Shown piece after piece: positions 44,833 through 57,267 of a stretch of DNA of 64,000 nucleotides (positions are counted from its first letter, which is position 1; each line of letters starts with the position of its first letter). Under the pieces are notes generated by a model. It searched no databases, was not told the origin of the DNA, and worked only from the letters and a program-made list of their open reading frames with translations. This DNA is from Favolaschia claudopus. Its lineage: Eukaryota; Basidiomycota; Agaricomycetes; Agaricales; Mycenaceae. A program made the translations under genes and the position numbers. The stretch is taken from NCBI GenBank assembly GCA_037176885.1, contig JAWWNJ010000011.1, positions 806,001-870,000 on the forward strand. Reading direction: 5' to 3'.

Positions 44833-46822
44833 TCACTGCACCCCAACAGCTTCCGTTCTCTGCTTCCGCCACGCCACCACCTCCCTAATCGCCGCCGCCG
44901 CCAACGGGATCGTCGCGCTCGCAAACAACGGGGAATACACCGCGTATTTGTGTTCCGCGGGGAAGTAGAGGAGCGCGAGCATCTTGGGGGAGAAGAAGGC
45001 GCGCGAGGCGAGGGTGAGGGCGGTGGAGGAGTGGTGGAGGGTGGAGGGGAGGGGGAGGGAGGGGGTGTATAGCTGGGGTGTGAGGCATCAGTAAAATAAT
45101 TCGAGAAAGGAAGGGGAGATGAAAACGAGTATTCGAGGAAAATAAATGCGGGAGGAAAATAGAAAAAAAAAATGTGTAAGAAGCATAACACTCACCTCCT
45201 CAAGCGCGCTCAACGAATCCAACACATCCCCTCTTACATCCTCCCCCACAGGCATGTTCTCGATCTGGTCCACGAGTTTGACGATGCTTTGCAGGGTGTC
45301 GTATGCGCCTTTGGCGTTTTCGGAGGTGCGCCGGCGGAGGAGGGCGTCGAGTTGCCAGCCAGTCAAAGCGTCTGTTGTCTGGAGATCACTTGGTATTTTC
45401 TGAGTCGTGCTTGTGCTTGCGCTGGCGATTGAGATATCGGGAGGTAAGTTGGGCACGCCGAGGAGGGAGAGGAGTTGAGTTGCGAAGGTGGAGAAGAGGG
45501 CGTGCAGGGCGGAGGGGGGGAGGGGCGCGTTGGCGTTGGTATCTTGCTGCAGTTCTGATTCTACGGAGGGTGGGTTGTAGATGACGATTCCGCCCCATTG
45601 AGGGAGGAGGAATGCGTTCGAGGAGGATGGGAGGCCTGCGAAAAAAAAGTGTTAGAATTTGGAAGGATATAATACTCATGTGATTGAGGTGTTAGATGCA
45701 CCATTTGAATCCAAAATCTTCAACGGGCGTCGAGAGGCGGAGGGGACGAATACGATAAAGTGCAGGACGGGGTCGTTGGAGACGCTCGATGCTGTTTGTC
45801 ATTTTTTATTGATTAGCATTAGCTAAATACGAATACAGCAAGAAGGAAAGAAGGAAAGGAAGAAGTGAATTTGTTTAACTTACAGAGGCTCCATTCGGCG
45901 GAGTTGACGAATACGGTTAGGTCTTCTGGTGTTAATCCATAGCTGCTGCCATCATGAAGTGATGTAGGGGAAAATGCGAGGGGTGCGTGGAATTGGACTT
46001 GGGATTCGATTGTGAAGTTGTGGAGGACTGAGAGGGGGGTTAGGAGTGGGGAGAGGTGGCCTGGGGCGAGTCGGATTAATTTGAATTTTCTTGGATGACG
46101 AGAGAAAACGTACGAGAAATTGCGCCGGAGATGTCCCAGCCTGAGATGGCTCCGCCTGCGGCGGCGTCCTCGTTTAATAAGGTGAATGCCAGGCGGTAGC
46201 GAGGGGAGTATTGAGCGACGCGGTGTGCGTCGGTTGGAGGGACGAGGAGGAGGGTTAGTAGGTCGGCTAATTTCGACACTACACCAAAGTTGAAATTTTA
46301 CACAACTCAGGAACGCGGTTGGGAATCTCACAAGTTGCGGGTCGGACAGGATGTGTTAGGTGTCGTTCGTTGGCGGATGGGACGCCTTCAGCTGCACGGA
46401 CGACGTAGGAGTCGATGGGGTTGGCGGGATCTGCCGGATATCGCAATGAGAAGGGCGAACTCAGGAGGCGGCTGAGGCCACACACCATTCTGATGGCGGA
46501 CTTGTACATCTAGTCCTTGAGATTTGTGGATCCTGTCATCCAATAGCTTTTGGAGAGAGGTGGATATAGACGGATCTTGCACATTCTCGAGTTGTATTTG
46601 AACAGGAAAGCGAAGATGGTTTGCTGCTTGAGCGTGAACACGGGCGGTGGGTAACGAGAGTCGCTCAATGCTTGTGATGTGCCACCAGAGTGGAATTGCC
46701 GCAATAATAAAGAGCCAATAGGAAGCTATTATGAGTCTGCGAATATAGTCTGACTGATAGAAGAGGCGAGACGGGTCGCGGAGAGATGTGCCATCCGGAT
46801 GAACATGAACATGGGGTGGCAT
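44833..46822 (-). CDS. GPI17: GPI transamidase subunit PIG-S/Gpi17
   Basis: ER membrane subunit of the GPI transamidase, which attaches GPI anchors to secretory proteins. MPPHVHVHPDGTSLRDPSRL precedes the first membrane helix, RRLIIASYWLFIIAAIPLWW, and the hallmark TSIERLSLPTARVHA. The luminal part includes FPVQIQLENVQDPS, the segment WDISG, QVQFHAPLAFSPTSLHDGSS, FVNSAEWSL, LLPQWGGIVIYNPPSVESEL, LTGWQLDALLRRRTSENAKG, AYDTLQSIVKLVDQIENMPV and, near the end, RAFFSPKMLALLYFPAEHKY followed by a second helix LFASATIPLAAAAIREVVAW. The stop is at 44833. Start 46822 is preferred over 46870. About six introns. Confidence 0.9.
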
Positions 46823-47066
46823 AGGTGTGTGTGTGTGTTTACCCAGGAGGCTGTGGGCAAACACGTCCACAACAGTTGCACCTTTTCAACCACGCCCATA
46901 TCCGCATCCCTCACTCCCATCCACCCCCACAACCCATCCCATCTCCATCCTTGCATTCAACCCTTTCACGCCTCTGCATCTTCTTGCACGCCTGAACGTT
47001 GAATTCAAGCGCCAGCACTCTCTCAAGAGCTCTTTCGCGGCTCCTGACTGTATTTTCCGCTGCACC
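46823..47066. promoter_or_regulatory. Short divergent promoter, GPI17 / SNT1
   Basis: 244 bases between the two start codons, C/T-rich on the plus strand (46880-46980), as is usual before fungal transcription starts. A GT dinucleotide run lies at 46826-46837. Confidence 0.45.
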
Positions 47067-50000
47067 ATGTCATCTGGAGGCTATCCGTTCCCCTCCGGAT
47101 CATCTCCATCCAATCCAATCCAGCCTAGACGTGCGTCGGGCGGAATGCCCATGTCATACGATGTTAGCCCTCACCCTTCGTATTTCCTATCTTATCTTAC
47201 TTACATTGTTGTTTCTGCTTGTCTGTTTCATATTCAGCGTCCTTTAACAGCTATGCACCGCAGATCTCCTTCTCCCAGCCCAAGTCGCCGTTACTCAGCT
47301 TATGACGACTATCCCGACTCTAGATCTGGTCCTTACAGCAGAGGCTATCCCTCTCCTCGACAAAATTCGTATCGACCAGACTCGTATGGGAACGGCCGCT
47401 TTCCACCAAGCCCTTCGCGACTCTATGATTCGCCGCCTGACCTGTATCAAGACCCTTGGGAACCTTTGTACCGCAGACGACCTCCAACAATGTCTCCGAC
47501 TTCCCCGATGAGACGCCCGAGGTCTCGCGACAGAGTTCGCAGCGATCCAACACGAATGTTCGAACCTTCGGACGCTTGGAAGCAAACACGAGGTGATAAC
47601 GTTCCAAGGTATAGCTTATTGTCTTACAATTCCTTCTCTCCCACAATTTCTTATGTTTGGTTTTTCGCTGTTATCACAGCCCAACTCTAGCTGACCGAAT
47701 AGGCGATCGCGTGCGTCCATTTCGGGACGACTCTCCAGACAGACGAATGCGTAGTCGTTCACCACCTTACTTTGTTCGAGATCGGCAACGCAACTTCGCC
47801 AGGGATAATAACGATTCTTGGAGATACGATAATCATAATTCCTCTCCACGCAGGAATTCAGATCACTACAGTCCTCGTCGAACGAACGGCAACTCGATAG
47901 CCAGCTCACGATCCCGGAGTCGGACTCGTTCTTACTCACGCTCTCGATCAAGATCTCGGTCACGCTCACGCTCGAGGTCACGCTCGCGATCACGATCGTA
48001 TTCGCGCTCCAGATCAAGATCACGCTCACGCTCGCGCTCATCGCGTTCAATAGCAAGCTCCCGACGCGGCGGCTCTGGCTCTGCTCCGCATCGTCTCCCC
48101 TCCCCGCGATCTGGATCCGGCAAATTCGTCCGCCAACGCACAAGATCGGTTTCTCGGTCCTCCATCGCCTCTACGCATGCATCAGATTCAGGACGGTCTC
48201 CGCCGCCGCGTGCATCGTCTCCGGCTCTGGTGGTAGCTACTTCCTTGCCGGCGCCAGCAGCAAAGGATGTTATGCCGATGCCCATGCCGCGCATAATACC
48301 TGTGCTTCCGGTTCCCACCGTTCAGCCTGCTCCTACTTTGCCTTCTTTGCCTGCTTTGCCACCTCATCTCGTCGTCGAGGCTACCCTCGTACCCTCCCCC
48401 ACACCGTCTCCCATCCCTGGTATCTCTAATACGCGTGTTCCTCTTGCAGTCGTTGCGCCTCCTCAGCCTGGTACTCCAAAAGATGGCGAAACAACTCAAC
48501 CCTCGCCGCTTGAATCTCCCGTGGCAGTGCCTAGAATAGGTAACGTTCTGCGAAATTTCGAAATGGATATGGAAGTTGTATCGCGTTCGGATACGTCGAC
48601 GGCGATTTCGTTGCCTCAGCCTCCGTGTAAGTCATTCAACCATCCCATCCCATTATATCACATCATATCATATCGAAAAAAAAAATGCAAATCAAACTCA
48701 ACTAATTTATTCATTGTCTAGTTTCTGCTACGGTTGATGTAGCTGCAGCCCAAGAAGAGGCACCAAGTGGAATTACGGAAACTGAGATGAATGGTATCGA
48801 ATCCGAATCACCCAAGGTATTTCAACTTTCTTTGTTTTGTTCTCTCTCGATGTTCGATTTCTGATTCTCAATACCAAGTCACCAACCGCTGGAAATGTAA
48901 TGCCAACCTGGGATGTCGCACCGACTCTGTCAGAGCCAGAGGAGGGGGATTCCTCTCCCTCTAGCTCTTCCCCTGCTCCGATACCAAGTCCAATTCCTCT
49001 GCAGCATACTGGGGAATCCGCCGACATGCCTGCTGCTTCCGAGCCAGTCTCGCCGATCACGGATGGCGCTGCTCTTCCTTCTCCTTCTGTTTCGCCACCA
49101 CAACCTGTCCCAGCCAATCAGGAGCCTGTTTCCGAACCCGCAAGTCCTACTGCCGAAATGGACTTGGATGCCATTGGCGAACCTGAACTCCCTGCCTCGC
49201 CGCCTCTCGTAGACCAACAACCGCTCTCTGCGCGGCGCGAAATCGTCATCGAATCCGCTATGGAAAGCGCCACCGCCCCCTTCGTCGTTCTCCCAACAGC
49301 AGCAACATCGCAAACCGGCTACGTCATCGACGACATCCCCCCGCTCGCCGACGCCAGCTGTGTCTCCGACGCCCTGCGCACCGTCGTCATGACCCGCCTC
49401 CTCCGTGACAATCAAACTCGCGACGACCGCATCAACCCCATTCTCATGGAAAACCTCTCCATCGCAGACAAACAAGTTCAGCTCAACAGCTCGAAAATCC
49501 AGGACCAATTGGTGGAGGAGATCTCCGCGTTACGGTTCAACCGCAGCGCCGAGCCTGACGGGTTTCTCGCGGCGAAACCGTGGTTGGCGAGTCGGTTTGC
49601 GAAACGGGAGGCGTTGCTTGATGCGAAGAAGGAGAGGTTGCAGCTGGAGTATAAGGCGCTGCATCTGCGGTGGCGAAGGCACTGTAAACTCCTCAGTCAA
49701 CAGGCCAAACCTTTAGAGCCTGTGGAGAATCACGTACCGCCGTCGGGGAGGATGACGCGCCGCTCCGTCGCCATGGGCGATACAGTCCGTTCGGATTTGG
49801 AGATGGAGCAGATTATAGCGAGTTTGGGGTACGACGAGGCGACGGACCCGAATCAGCTGTCGACGAGGAATTTGGCGGTGATCCCGGATATGATCAGTGT
49901 TACGACGGGCGAGAGGGCGTATGCGTTCGACGACACGAATCATCTCGTGGAGAACCCGATCGAGTATTACGCGCCGCATACGGGGATCCACGACTGGACT

Positions 50001-51808
50001 GATTCGGAGAAGGCTATCTTTCTGGACAAGTACGCCGCGTTCCCGAAGCAGTTTGGCATTATCGCGGAGGCGTTGCCGAATAAGACCGCGTCGCAATGCG
50101 TCGCGTATTATTACCTCCATAAGAAGAAGTTGATTGATTTTCGGAGGGTGGTGTCGCAGTTTGCGCCGAATAAGAGGAGGAGGGGGAGGCGGACGGGGAA
50201 GCAGAAGGGGAACGGGTTGTTGGCGGATATTAGGCAGCATGATGCGGAGGTGTATGGGGAGAGGGATGAGGGGGCGGCGTATGTTGCGAGGGGGACGAGG
50301 GGGAGGAGGAGTGTTGGGAGTGTTGCGCCGGAGCCGAGGAAGCCTTCGACGAGGAGGAATGCCCTGCAGTTGGAGGATGTTGGTGTTGTTAGTACGGCGA
50401 CGCCGACGCCGGAGCCGGAGGCAAGGCCGAAGCGGCGGCGTGCTGCTGTTGCATCGAGTCGGAGTGTGTTGTATCCTGAGGATTTGGATGAGGAGATGGT
50501 ATGGGGTTTTTTGTTCGGGTTGCAGAATGAATACTCAATGAGATGGATTTAGGACGGCGAGCCGAAGAAGAAGAAACGAGGTCGCAAACCCAAGGTTGCG
50601 ACGACTATTGCGGATGAGTTTGCCACACCACTTGCTACAACACCTATCCCGGAGGTGCAGTATCACCCAGCCCCCGACCCGTGGTCGGGTACGGAGAAAG
50701 GTTCGTGCAGGTCCGTTCCTATTCTACGCATTCTCACTCGATTCCAGTACTGTTCTTGGATCTTTTGTCCCAACATGGCGAAAACTTCAAGCGTATTGCG
50801 ATGTTGATGCCGAACAAGGTCGGTATTCTCGCATAGAAACATCCTGCCAATCGTATATAGTTTCCTTCGCTAATACACTCTCACAGACGTCCGTCCAAGT
50901 AGCAGAGTACTTCAGAGCAAATTACGATGAACTCGATCTTGGATCTGTACTCCCCAAACCCAAAACAGTTGTCACCACGACAACGGACGTCCCACCTTCA
51001 GGTCGTACGTCGCCCACCGACATGGCGTTGTCCGGACCTCCATCCCCCTCAGCTTCCGCTGACGCTGACGGGTCTGTCGAACCAAGAGCAAACTCGATTT
51101 CACCACCAAATGGCGCTTCCGACGACACGTTGGATCCCAATGCGATGTGGGACAGCATGGACCCTGGTTCTGGCGCTCGGACTCCGGCGTCCCGCGAACC
51201 GCCTGACCGTACCTCGCTGGGGCCAGAAGCCGCCGCGTCAGCTGCTCCTGCATCGGGATCCGCTTCTCGTCCAACCCCACCGATGGCTTCTCTCACCCGA
51301 GAAGCATCTGTTGCAGAGGTGACCCTTACTCATACAAGAATGAGATATCATACTGACTATTTATAAGGTTACGCCCACGACGGATATCCAATCCCATGGT
51401 CCCGGGTCCGCATTGAGCGAGAGGAGTCCCAACGTCTCCAAACCTGAAGCTGCATCATCGGGGAAGGAAGGTACCCCAGCCTCCTCATCCTCTTTCGACC
51501 CAAAGTCGAAGCTCCCTGTGATGTCTTCCCTGAATTACGACCCTCTGTGGGCTGCGTATTATGAGTCGACCGGAGCCGCCCGCCCAACCTTTGGACAGCA
51601 GAATGCAGCTTATCCCGAAGGTGGTGGACCGCCGCCGAAACCCGCGCCAGGTGGAGCCGTGCCGTTCTCCGCTCCGATTCAACCCGCTGCCCGCCCGCCA
51701 GCTGCAGCAACAGGCTCCATAGCAAGCGCAATGGGTTCCTATGGCATACCTTTCCCATATTATGTGAAACCCGGCGCATACCTTCCGTATCCCTCGCAGA
51801 AACCGTGA
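47067..51808 (+). CDS. SNT1: Snt1/NCoR-type co-repressor with two SANT domains
   Basis: Scaffold subunit of the Set3-type histone deacetylase complex, related to animal NCoR/SMRT. It begins MSSGGYPFPSGSSPSN, with a long disordered Ser/Pro/Arg-rich half that includes an RS-dipeptide run (about 47891-48060). The first SANT domain reads GIHDWTDSEKAIFLDKYAAF, PKQFGIIAEALPNKTASQCV and AYYYLHKKKLIDF. After a basic linker (KKKKRGRKPKV) the second SANT is LLSQHGENFKRIAMLMPNK joined by an intron to TSVQVAEYFRANYDELDLG. The last exon has YDPLWAAYYESTGAARPTFG and ends at 51808. Two SANT domains in this spacing are diagnostic. About ten introns; the N-terminal exon borders are approximate. Confidence 0.87.
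47891..48060 (+). repeat. RS-dipeptide-encoding repeat inside SNT1
   Basis: Imperfect 6-12 bp repeats of TCACGCTCG/TCGCGATCA type encode Ser-Arg dipeptides for more than 50 residues, interrupted by SYSRS. Codon choice varies (TCA/TCG/AGC/AGA/CGC/CGA), which argues for protein-level selection rather than fresh microsatellite growth. Confidence 0.85.
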
Positions 51809-52192
51809 CACTATGTATGGGTTTTGTGTGGTCCAGCACTTAGATTATTTAGTTAATTAAGTACCCATGTTGTATTGTTATAACTTGCTGTCGCGTTCAC
51901 GCTTTCTGTACGTCCATCCACCTTTTCCTTGCCTTCTTTTGGTGTAAAGCTCTTGATTTCGTTGCGCTTCTCATTATTCAACATCGCTTTCCGTGGACAG
52001 CTGACTCTCTAAATCGACAACGAAAACTCCACCTCTTACAACGCTCGGATAACAATTTGTGGTAGACGAGAGCAAAAGCAAAGACAGATTAACTAATATA
52101 AGAGTTGAGTAGCAGCATCCAACGGTCCAGTTAGTTCGTATGTAGATCGTCGCAGTTCGTAAATTCCTTCGGTATCCTTCCGCCTGAACAAA
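51809..52192. other. Intergenic between convergent genes
   Basis: About 380 bases separating the SNT1 and sorting nexin stops. AT-rich (TTAGTTAATTAAG near 51850), consistent with 3' ends. No gene seen. Confidence 0.5.
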
Positions 52193-54907
52193 TCACCAAA
52201 ACTTCCCAAAGACACTACCCCTGCTGCTTGGACCCAACAGCATGCCTACGCCTTCTTGTATCGCGACACTCACAGGTCGCATCGGCGCCGCGTCGAATAC
52301 ATGCGGGGCAGGCTGCAACAGAGGTGCGGCTGTGAGCCTTGGATGTTCTAGCTCACGCTCATAGATCGACGCCTGCCGAGACTCGGCGCCCAATTGTGTG
52401 AACTGTGGTTCATCGAAACCGCGACGCGCCGATCTTAATCTGTTGAGAACCTGAGAACATTTGACCTCTAAGCGTCTGGAACGGTAAGAGAGTCAAAATT
52501 AACCATACCTGCTCATAGAATTCAATCTCCCCATCAAGGTGCTCCTTGGTAAGGGCGGAGAAGTCCTCAGTCTTCTGCGTATGATATGTCTCCATCTCGG
52601 CCATGGTAGTGTTCAACACCGTCTCACATCGCGCAGCCATTTCACTGTCGGTCTTGCATGCGCAAGGTCAAAAATGGATACAACAACCGACGAAGGTGAA
52701 TGAACCTGTTTATCCGTCGCCATGGCCTGAGAATATCGCGAAAGTGTGGACCGATGAGTGGTTACAACTCCCTCGTATAGGGATGAAGGATGCGCCACGC
52801 TCTTCAAGGCTTCATGCGTTGCTAATTGCGTTCGCCGTGCCTGCAAACAAAAATCTGAGCAGGTCGCCGCAGAACAGATATGCTGCGGCATACATGGTCG
52901 TCGTACAGATCAGCTACGTTCTGCAGCGCCTCCGAAGTTTTCTGCATTGCCTTTGTTAATTTCAGGCAATCTGAACGAGAAGAAGAGGCATCAGTTCACA
53001 GGCATCTTTGTGCCAATGAAAACGAACCCTGACACCCCTCCCGCCAACACCACGCCCCGTCTTCGTTGAGCAGTCCTTTGTCCTTGGCATTATAATCTTC
53101 CTCCTCCTCGCTGGCCCCGGTGACCGGCGCCGAGGCTAACGGTTTGGAGGTTATTAACGATAGTAAGGAGTAGGATAATAACCGTTCCGCCTTGGACATT
53201 TCTAATCGAGATATTAATGATTTCCCATGAGTTATCGAGAACAGGAACATACCAACGCGCGCCTCGCGCACACGCCCGAAAATATTCCGCAACCCTTGCA
53301 CCCCTTTCCCAATAGCGCGCGTATGCGTGTCAAAGCGATCGACGGACTCGGCCGCATCCTCCGCATCGACGTTAAAGTCGGGATGGAATACGCGAGCGTA
53401 GAATGCCGGGCCAGCCGCAGGCATGGCTAGGTGCTGGGGGACGAGACGCTTCCACTCCTGCATCGTTGGCTTAGAAGTCTAGCACAAAATTCGAATGTAA
53501 GAAGGGCTTACAGTGTCACTCTCGCACCCCAAGAAAAATGTGACCACCTCCGCGTACCGCGCAACAGGGTGGCGCACAACGCGGGACATATACCGCTCGA
53601 GATCCCCCCGCCGCGCTTCGACGAAATCCTCGCTAAATCGCCCCGCGTATTGCTTCTCCGGTAGTGGTGGGAGAGCAATTCCCGGCAACCGTCTCGTTAG
53701 TGCGGTGTGGAGGATGACAAAGTGGGAGAAGCGTCGGTGTACGGTTATACGCGTTGGTGAGGCAGGAGGAGAGTCGAGATCAGTCGTCGGGGGTGGGTGG
53801 AATAGCGAGGTGACGGAATAAATGGTGAAGCCGCCGGACAGCGTTGATGTTCGCTTCGAGGGCGAGTGTACGAGTACCCGGAAAGGTGGAAGCTTTGTTT
53901 TCCACGCCAGCCCCGCATCGACAAAGTGGCGATCCGCCTCTCCCAGACCTAGCCTGTTCAGCCGGTTGCGCTCCTCTTCGGCCTCCTCCGAATCCGAGTC
54001 GGTGCTCTCAATTCTATCGTGCGCGGAAACTGTAGCAGATTCCGGAGAGATGGCCTCTGTTGCGCTGCCCTTGAGCACCCATTCCTCAGCACCGCTGGTG
54101 ACGAAGGTAGAGAAACGATTGAGACTCTTTCCGCCAAGTAGACTTTGGCGGAAGTTTGGAAACGCAGTGCGCCATTCCCCCGTGTTTTGCGGTACAATTT
54201 CTGAGGACACAAGGGATCCGCGGGGTGTTATAGAGCTGCTCGACGGATCGCGCTGGTGAATGCGCGATGGTCCACCTAGTAGCGAAAATCCGGAGGCAGC
54301 CACTTCAGGGGTGGCAGTAAAGTCTGAAGTAAACTGTAACAGTAGAATTGAGCCGCCGGAGACTTTATATTTCCTGGTGTTCTGGCATCGTGATTCCCCA
54401 GGTCTGCGCTAAGTTTTGTGATCCCGTTGCCTTTGATTCCTCGGGACTGAGAGTCCTGGAAGACAGCCTCGACATCGACAGATCGTGGACACTCGGAGCC
54501 AGGATACCATGCCAGGACATAAGAGAACCCTGAGTTGAAACAAAACTCACCGTGTAATATGTGCGAGGCAACAACCCAACCTCCCCTGCCACATTCTTGA
54601 CAAGACTCCATCCATCCGCCAGATCCTCTTTTATAACCTCCAGCTCGTCCCCGGCAACCACATCGAGTTCCCTGAACTCACTCTTGCCTTCGAAGTCGTA
54701 TAGCGCACGAGCAGGTCGAGAAGCAACTTCCGAGTCCTCTTCCTCAGGTTCCTCATCGGAGAGAGATCCAGTTGCCTCGAGATGCTCGGTCCATGCTGTG
54801 GATGCGTTGATCCCAGCGTCAAAGTCCGAAAGTGGTCGCCTCTGAGCAGCTGCAACGGAAGCGGAGAGAAACTTGGATGACGGAGGAGATCTCGGTAAGG
54901 TTGCCAT
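52193..54907 (-). CDS. Sorting nexin with SH3, PX and BAR domains
   Basis: Endocytic membrane-remodelling protein with the SNX9-like order SH3-PX-BAR. Starting MATLPRSPPSSKFLSASVAA, an acidic linker precedes the SH3 domain (ARALYDFEGKSEFRELDVVA, then GWSLVKNVAGEVGLLPRTYY). After a disordered region comes the PX domain: KLPPFRVLVHSPS, TRITVHRRFSHFVILHTALT (RRF phosphoinositide motif), RLPGIALPPLPEKQYAGRFS and DLERYMSRVVRHPVARYAEV. The BAR part includes FHPDFNVDAEDAAESVDRFD, MSKAERLLSYSLLSLI, TQLATHEALKSVAHPSSLYE and ETVLNTTMAEMETYHTQKTE. The tail ends SSRGSVFGKFW at 52193. About eight introns. It probably acts in actin-linked membrane trafficking; there is no evidence for a specific cargo. Confidence 0.87.
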
Positions 54908-55250
54908 CCAGATGTCTGACAACGACCAGGACACCAATTAGCGCCGCTATTCCTAGCCCAGATGTAGAATATTGGGACCGGGCCAAGCGTATGAGGCAGA
55001 GCCAACTTAGCAGAATTGGCGGAGTGACTGATATCACCAAAGAGAGACAGGGGCCGCGGCGTTCAGCCAGAGATCACAACGATGCTTTTCGCTTTTCTAC
55101 AGAAATACAGTACTCTTAAAATACGCATTCCTTCTTCTCTGAATGCCCACTCATTCTCTCTCTCTGTACAATACATCGACGCGAACCTTCGTCTTCGGAT
55201 TTCACGTTCGACGAAACCCGAATCCTTCACCATCTCAGAATTCTTGCAGA
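54908..55250. other. Intergenic, no gene seen
   Basis: About 340 bases between the sorting nexin start and the stop of the second aldo-keto reductase. Short frames only, no motifs. Confidence 0.5.
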
Positions 55251-56369
55251 TCACTTGCAGTCGGGGAAGCCCAAAGAACCCCAACCAGTCCAGGAGGGAT
55301 GACAGGCGCGGAAGTGGTGAGTCTTGTCAATGGCATCGAGCTCCTTCATCTCTTCGTCCGTGAGGTCAATGATCACAGCGTTGGCTGTGATTTTAAATAA
55401 TCAGTGCATGCACATGGATACACAACAAATCGAAACGCACAGAGGATGCGAGTGTTTGTAACGGACTTGGGGAGCACAGAGACACCAGACTTGTTGGCCT
55501 GGAGCGAAACAAGGATATTGGCCGGTGTTACATCGTACTTCTCCGCAAGTTTTGTTACGACTTCGTTGGTGAGGAGGGGAGAGTTGTCCGATCCGAGAGG
55601 AGAGTAAGCCGTCACCACGATTCCCTTTCCTCTGCAGAAATCCAAGACATCTTGGGAAGGACACGATCTACATATATACAGATCAAATTAGTGCCGACAA
55701 AATCCCGAGTCTAAACTGTAAACATACGGGTGCATTTCAATCTGGTTAACGGCGGGAACAACCTCAGCGACGGCAAGCAGGCGCTCCAGGAACTCGACCG
55801 AGAAATTGGACACTCCGATCGCCTTGAGCTTTTCGGGATATTTCTTGTATAAAGCCTCCATCGACTTCCAAGTGTCCAGCCAATCGTGCGAGGGGTCGGC
55901 CACTGCAGGCTCGTCTTTGGTCATGGGCGCGGGCCAGTGCATGAGCCCTGGATCCTGGATCAGTACATCGGCGCACCAAGCGCGTTCATTCGCAGGTCGA
56001 AACGCACATAGATCGAGATAATCAGTTCCAAGATTTTTGAGGGACGACTCGAGAGCCTCAGATGCCTCCTTCTGGTCAGGATTATCGAGCTTGGTGGTCA
56101 GGAAGATAGAACCCCGGGGAACTTGCGATGCAGCGATCCCAGCGCCGACTTCTTTCTCGTTCTTGTACGCAGCTGCCGTATCGATATGCTTGTACCCGTT
56201 CCTGAGAGCGAATTCCACAGCATGCTCGACGGCGCCGGGAGCACTCTTCCATGTTCCTGCAGCCCGACTTGAATACAGTGGTCATTTGAGGCGATATTTA
56301 AGACGAACCCAGCCCGACGGTGGGCATTTCAGCGCCGGTGTTGAGCTTGACGGTTTTGCTAGCGGGCAT
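55251..56369 (-). CDS. Aldo-keto reductase (glycerol dehydrogenase/Gcy1-like)
   Basis: NADPH-dependent aldo-keto reductase. MPASKTVKLNTGAEMPTVGL joins, after a 50-60-nt intron, to GTWKSAPGAVEHAVEFALRN. The catalytic tetrad is visible: Asp and Tyr in GYKHIDTAAAYKNEKEVG, Lys in IFLTTKLDNPDQ, His in LMHWPAP. Further blocks are LKAIGVSNFSVEFLERLL, VVPAVNQIEMHPY, GIVVTAYSPLGSDNSPLLT, SVLPKSVTNTRI (NADPH-binding KS) and the tail LTDEEMKELDAIDKTHHFR to TGA at 55251. About four introns. It belongs to a different AKR branch from the gene at 3.9-5.4 kb. Substrate not determined. Confidence 0.9.
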
Positions 56370-56961
56370 TGTTATCGTTTGAAGGATCGCGGTGGTGAAT
56401 CAAAACAATCTTGTGCGTTTTATAAGGCACCATCGACTGGGCATCAACGCCTCCAACTCCAAGGTGAAAGGGCGGGGTAATCTCGGATACCGGACAAATC
56501 GGGCCGACCGGCATCCGGGACACGATTCCGTGACCGAGACTCGGAGAACGACCCCACACAGCGCCGTTTCCTCAATTTCTGGGCGCCGGAAGTGATACTA
56601 TAAGTGCTAAGTTTCTTATTGGGAATCATTGCCCAGGAAGTTAGTGAAGAAACAAATGATTTATTGGAGCTATAAACATAACTAGAGTATATAACTAATT
56701 GTATCAAATCAAAGTTTGAGAAATGCATTATATCATGACAGCTTTCTACACGGGATAAATGGGGTATGATTTGTAGAGTCTGAGTCGACGATAAATAAGA
56801 CAGTAAACTTCATGTATAGTGCCCCAGGAAACGTACCAAGATACTTGGGGTTGTCGATTACATTTCTACGTGCAAGAAATGTAAGGTTTCCGGACTCGTT
56901 TACAGGCTGGAGAAATGAAACTAGAAATTCAGCGTTTTGCGCGACAATAAACCTATCTGCG

Positions 56962-57001
56962 GATGGTCTGCAGATCATCTGCAGATCATCTGCAGACCAT
57001 C
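56962..57001. repeat. 40-bp near-perfect palindrome made of 11-bp repeats
   Basis: Three consecutive TGCAGATCATC units (the last has one change) are flanked by GATGGTC and GACCATC, so the block is its own reverse complement except at one symmetric base pair (positions 15 and 26). Three CTGCAG sites fall inside it. Confidence 0.85.
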
Positions 57002-57073
57002 GTCAAAAGTGAAAGAGACAAGGAGGTGGGCGAGAACGCTAGCGCGTGTCGGGGGCAGTGTTGAGCGGGACCC

Positions 57074-57267
57074 AACGCGAGGGCGGGGAATGTGGCTCAA
57101 GTGAATGTGGGCCGAAGAGAGTGAGATTATGGGCGGTAGCGATGCGAATGGAGCTGGAGCTGCGCGCGTGCGGAAGAAGTTGCCCGTTGAGGTTGCGGTG
57201 AACGACATAGCGCGTGCCATGGCGGCGGTATCTAGCGGTGCGGAACGCGAGGGCGGGGAATGCGGCT
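57074..57267 (+). repeat. 24-bp direct repeat, 170 bp apart
   Basis: AACGCGAGGGCGGGGAATG followed by T/C GGCT occurs at 57074-57097 and 57244-57267 with one mismatch. The flanks do not match, so it is not a simple tandem duplication. Confidence 0.7.
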
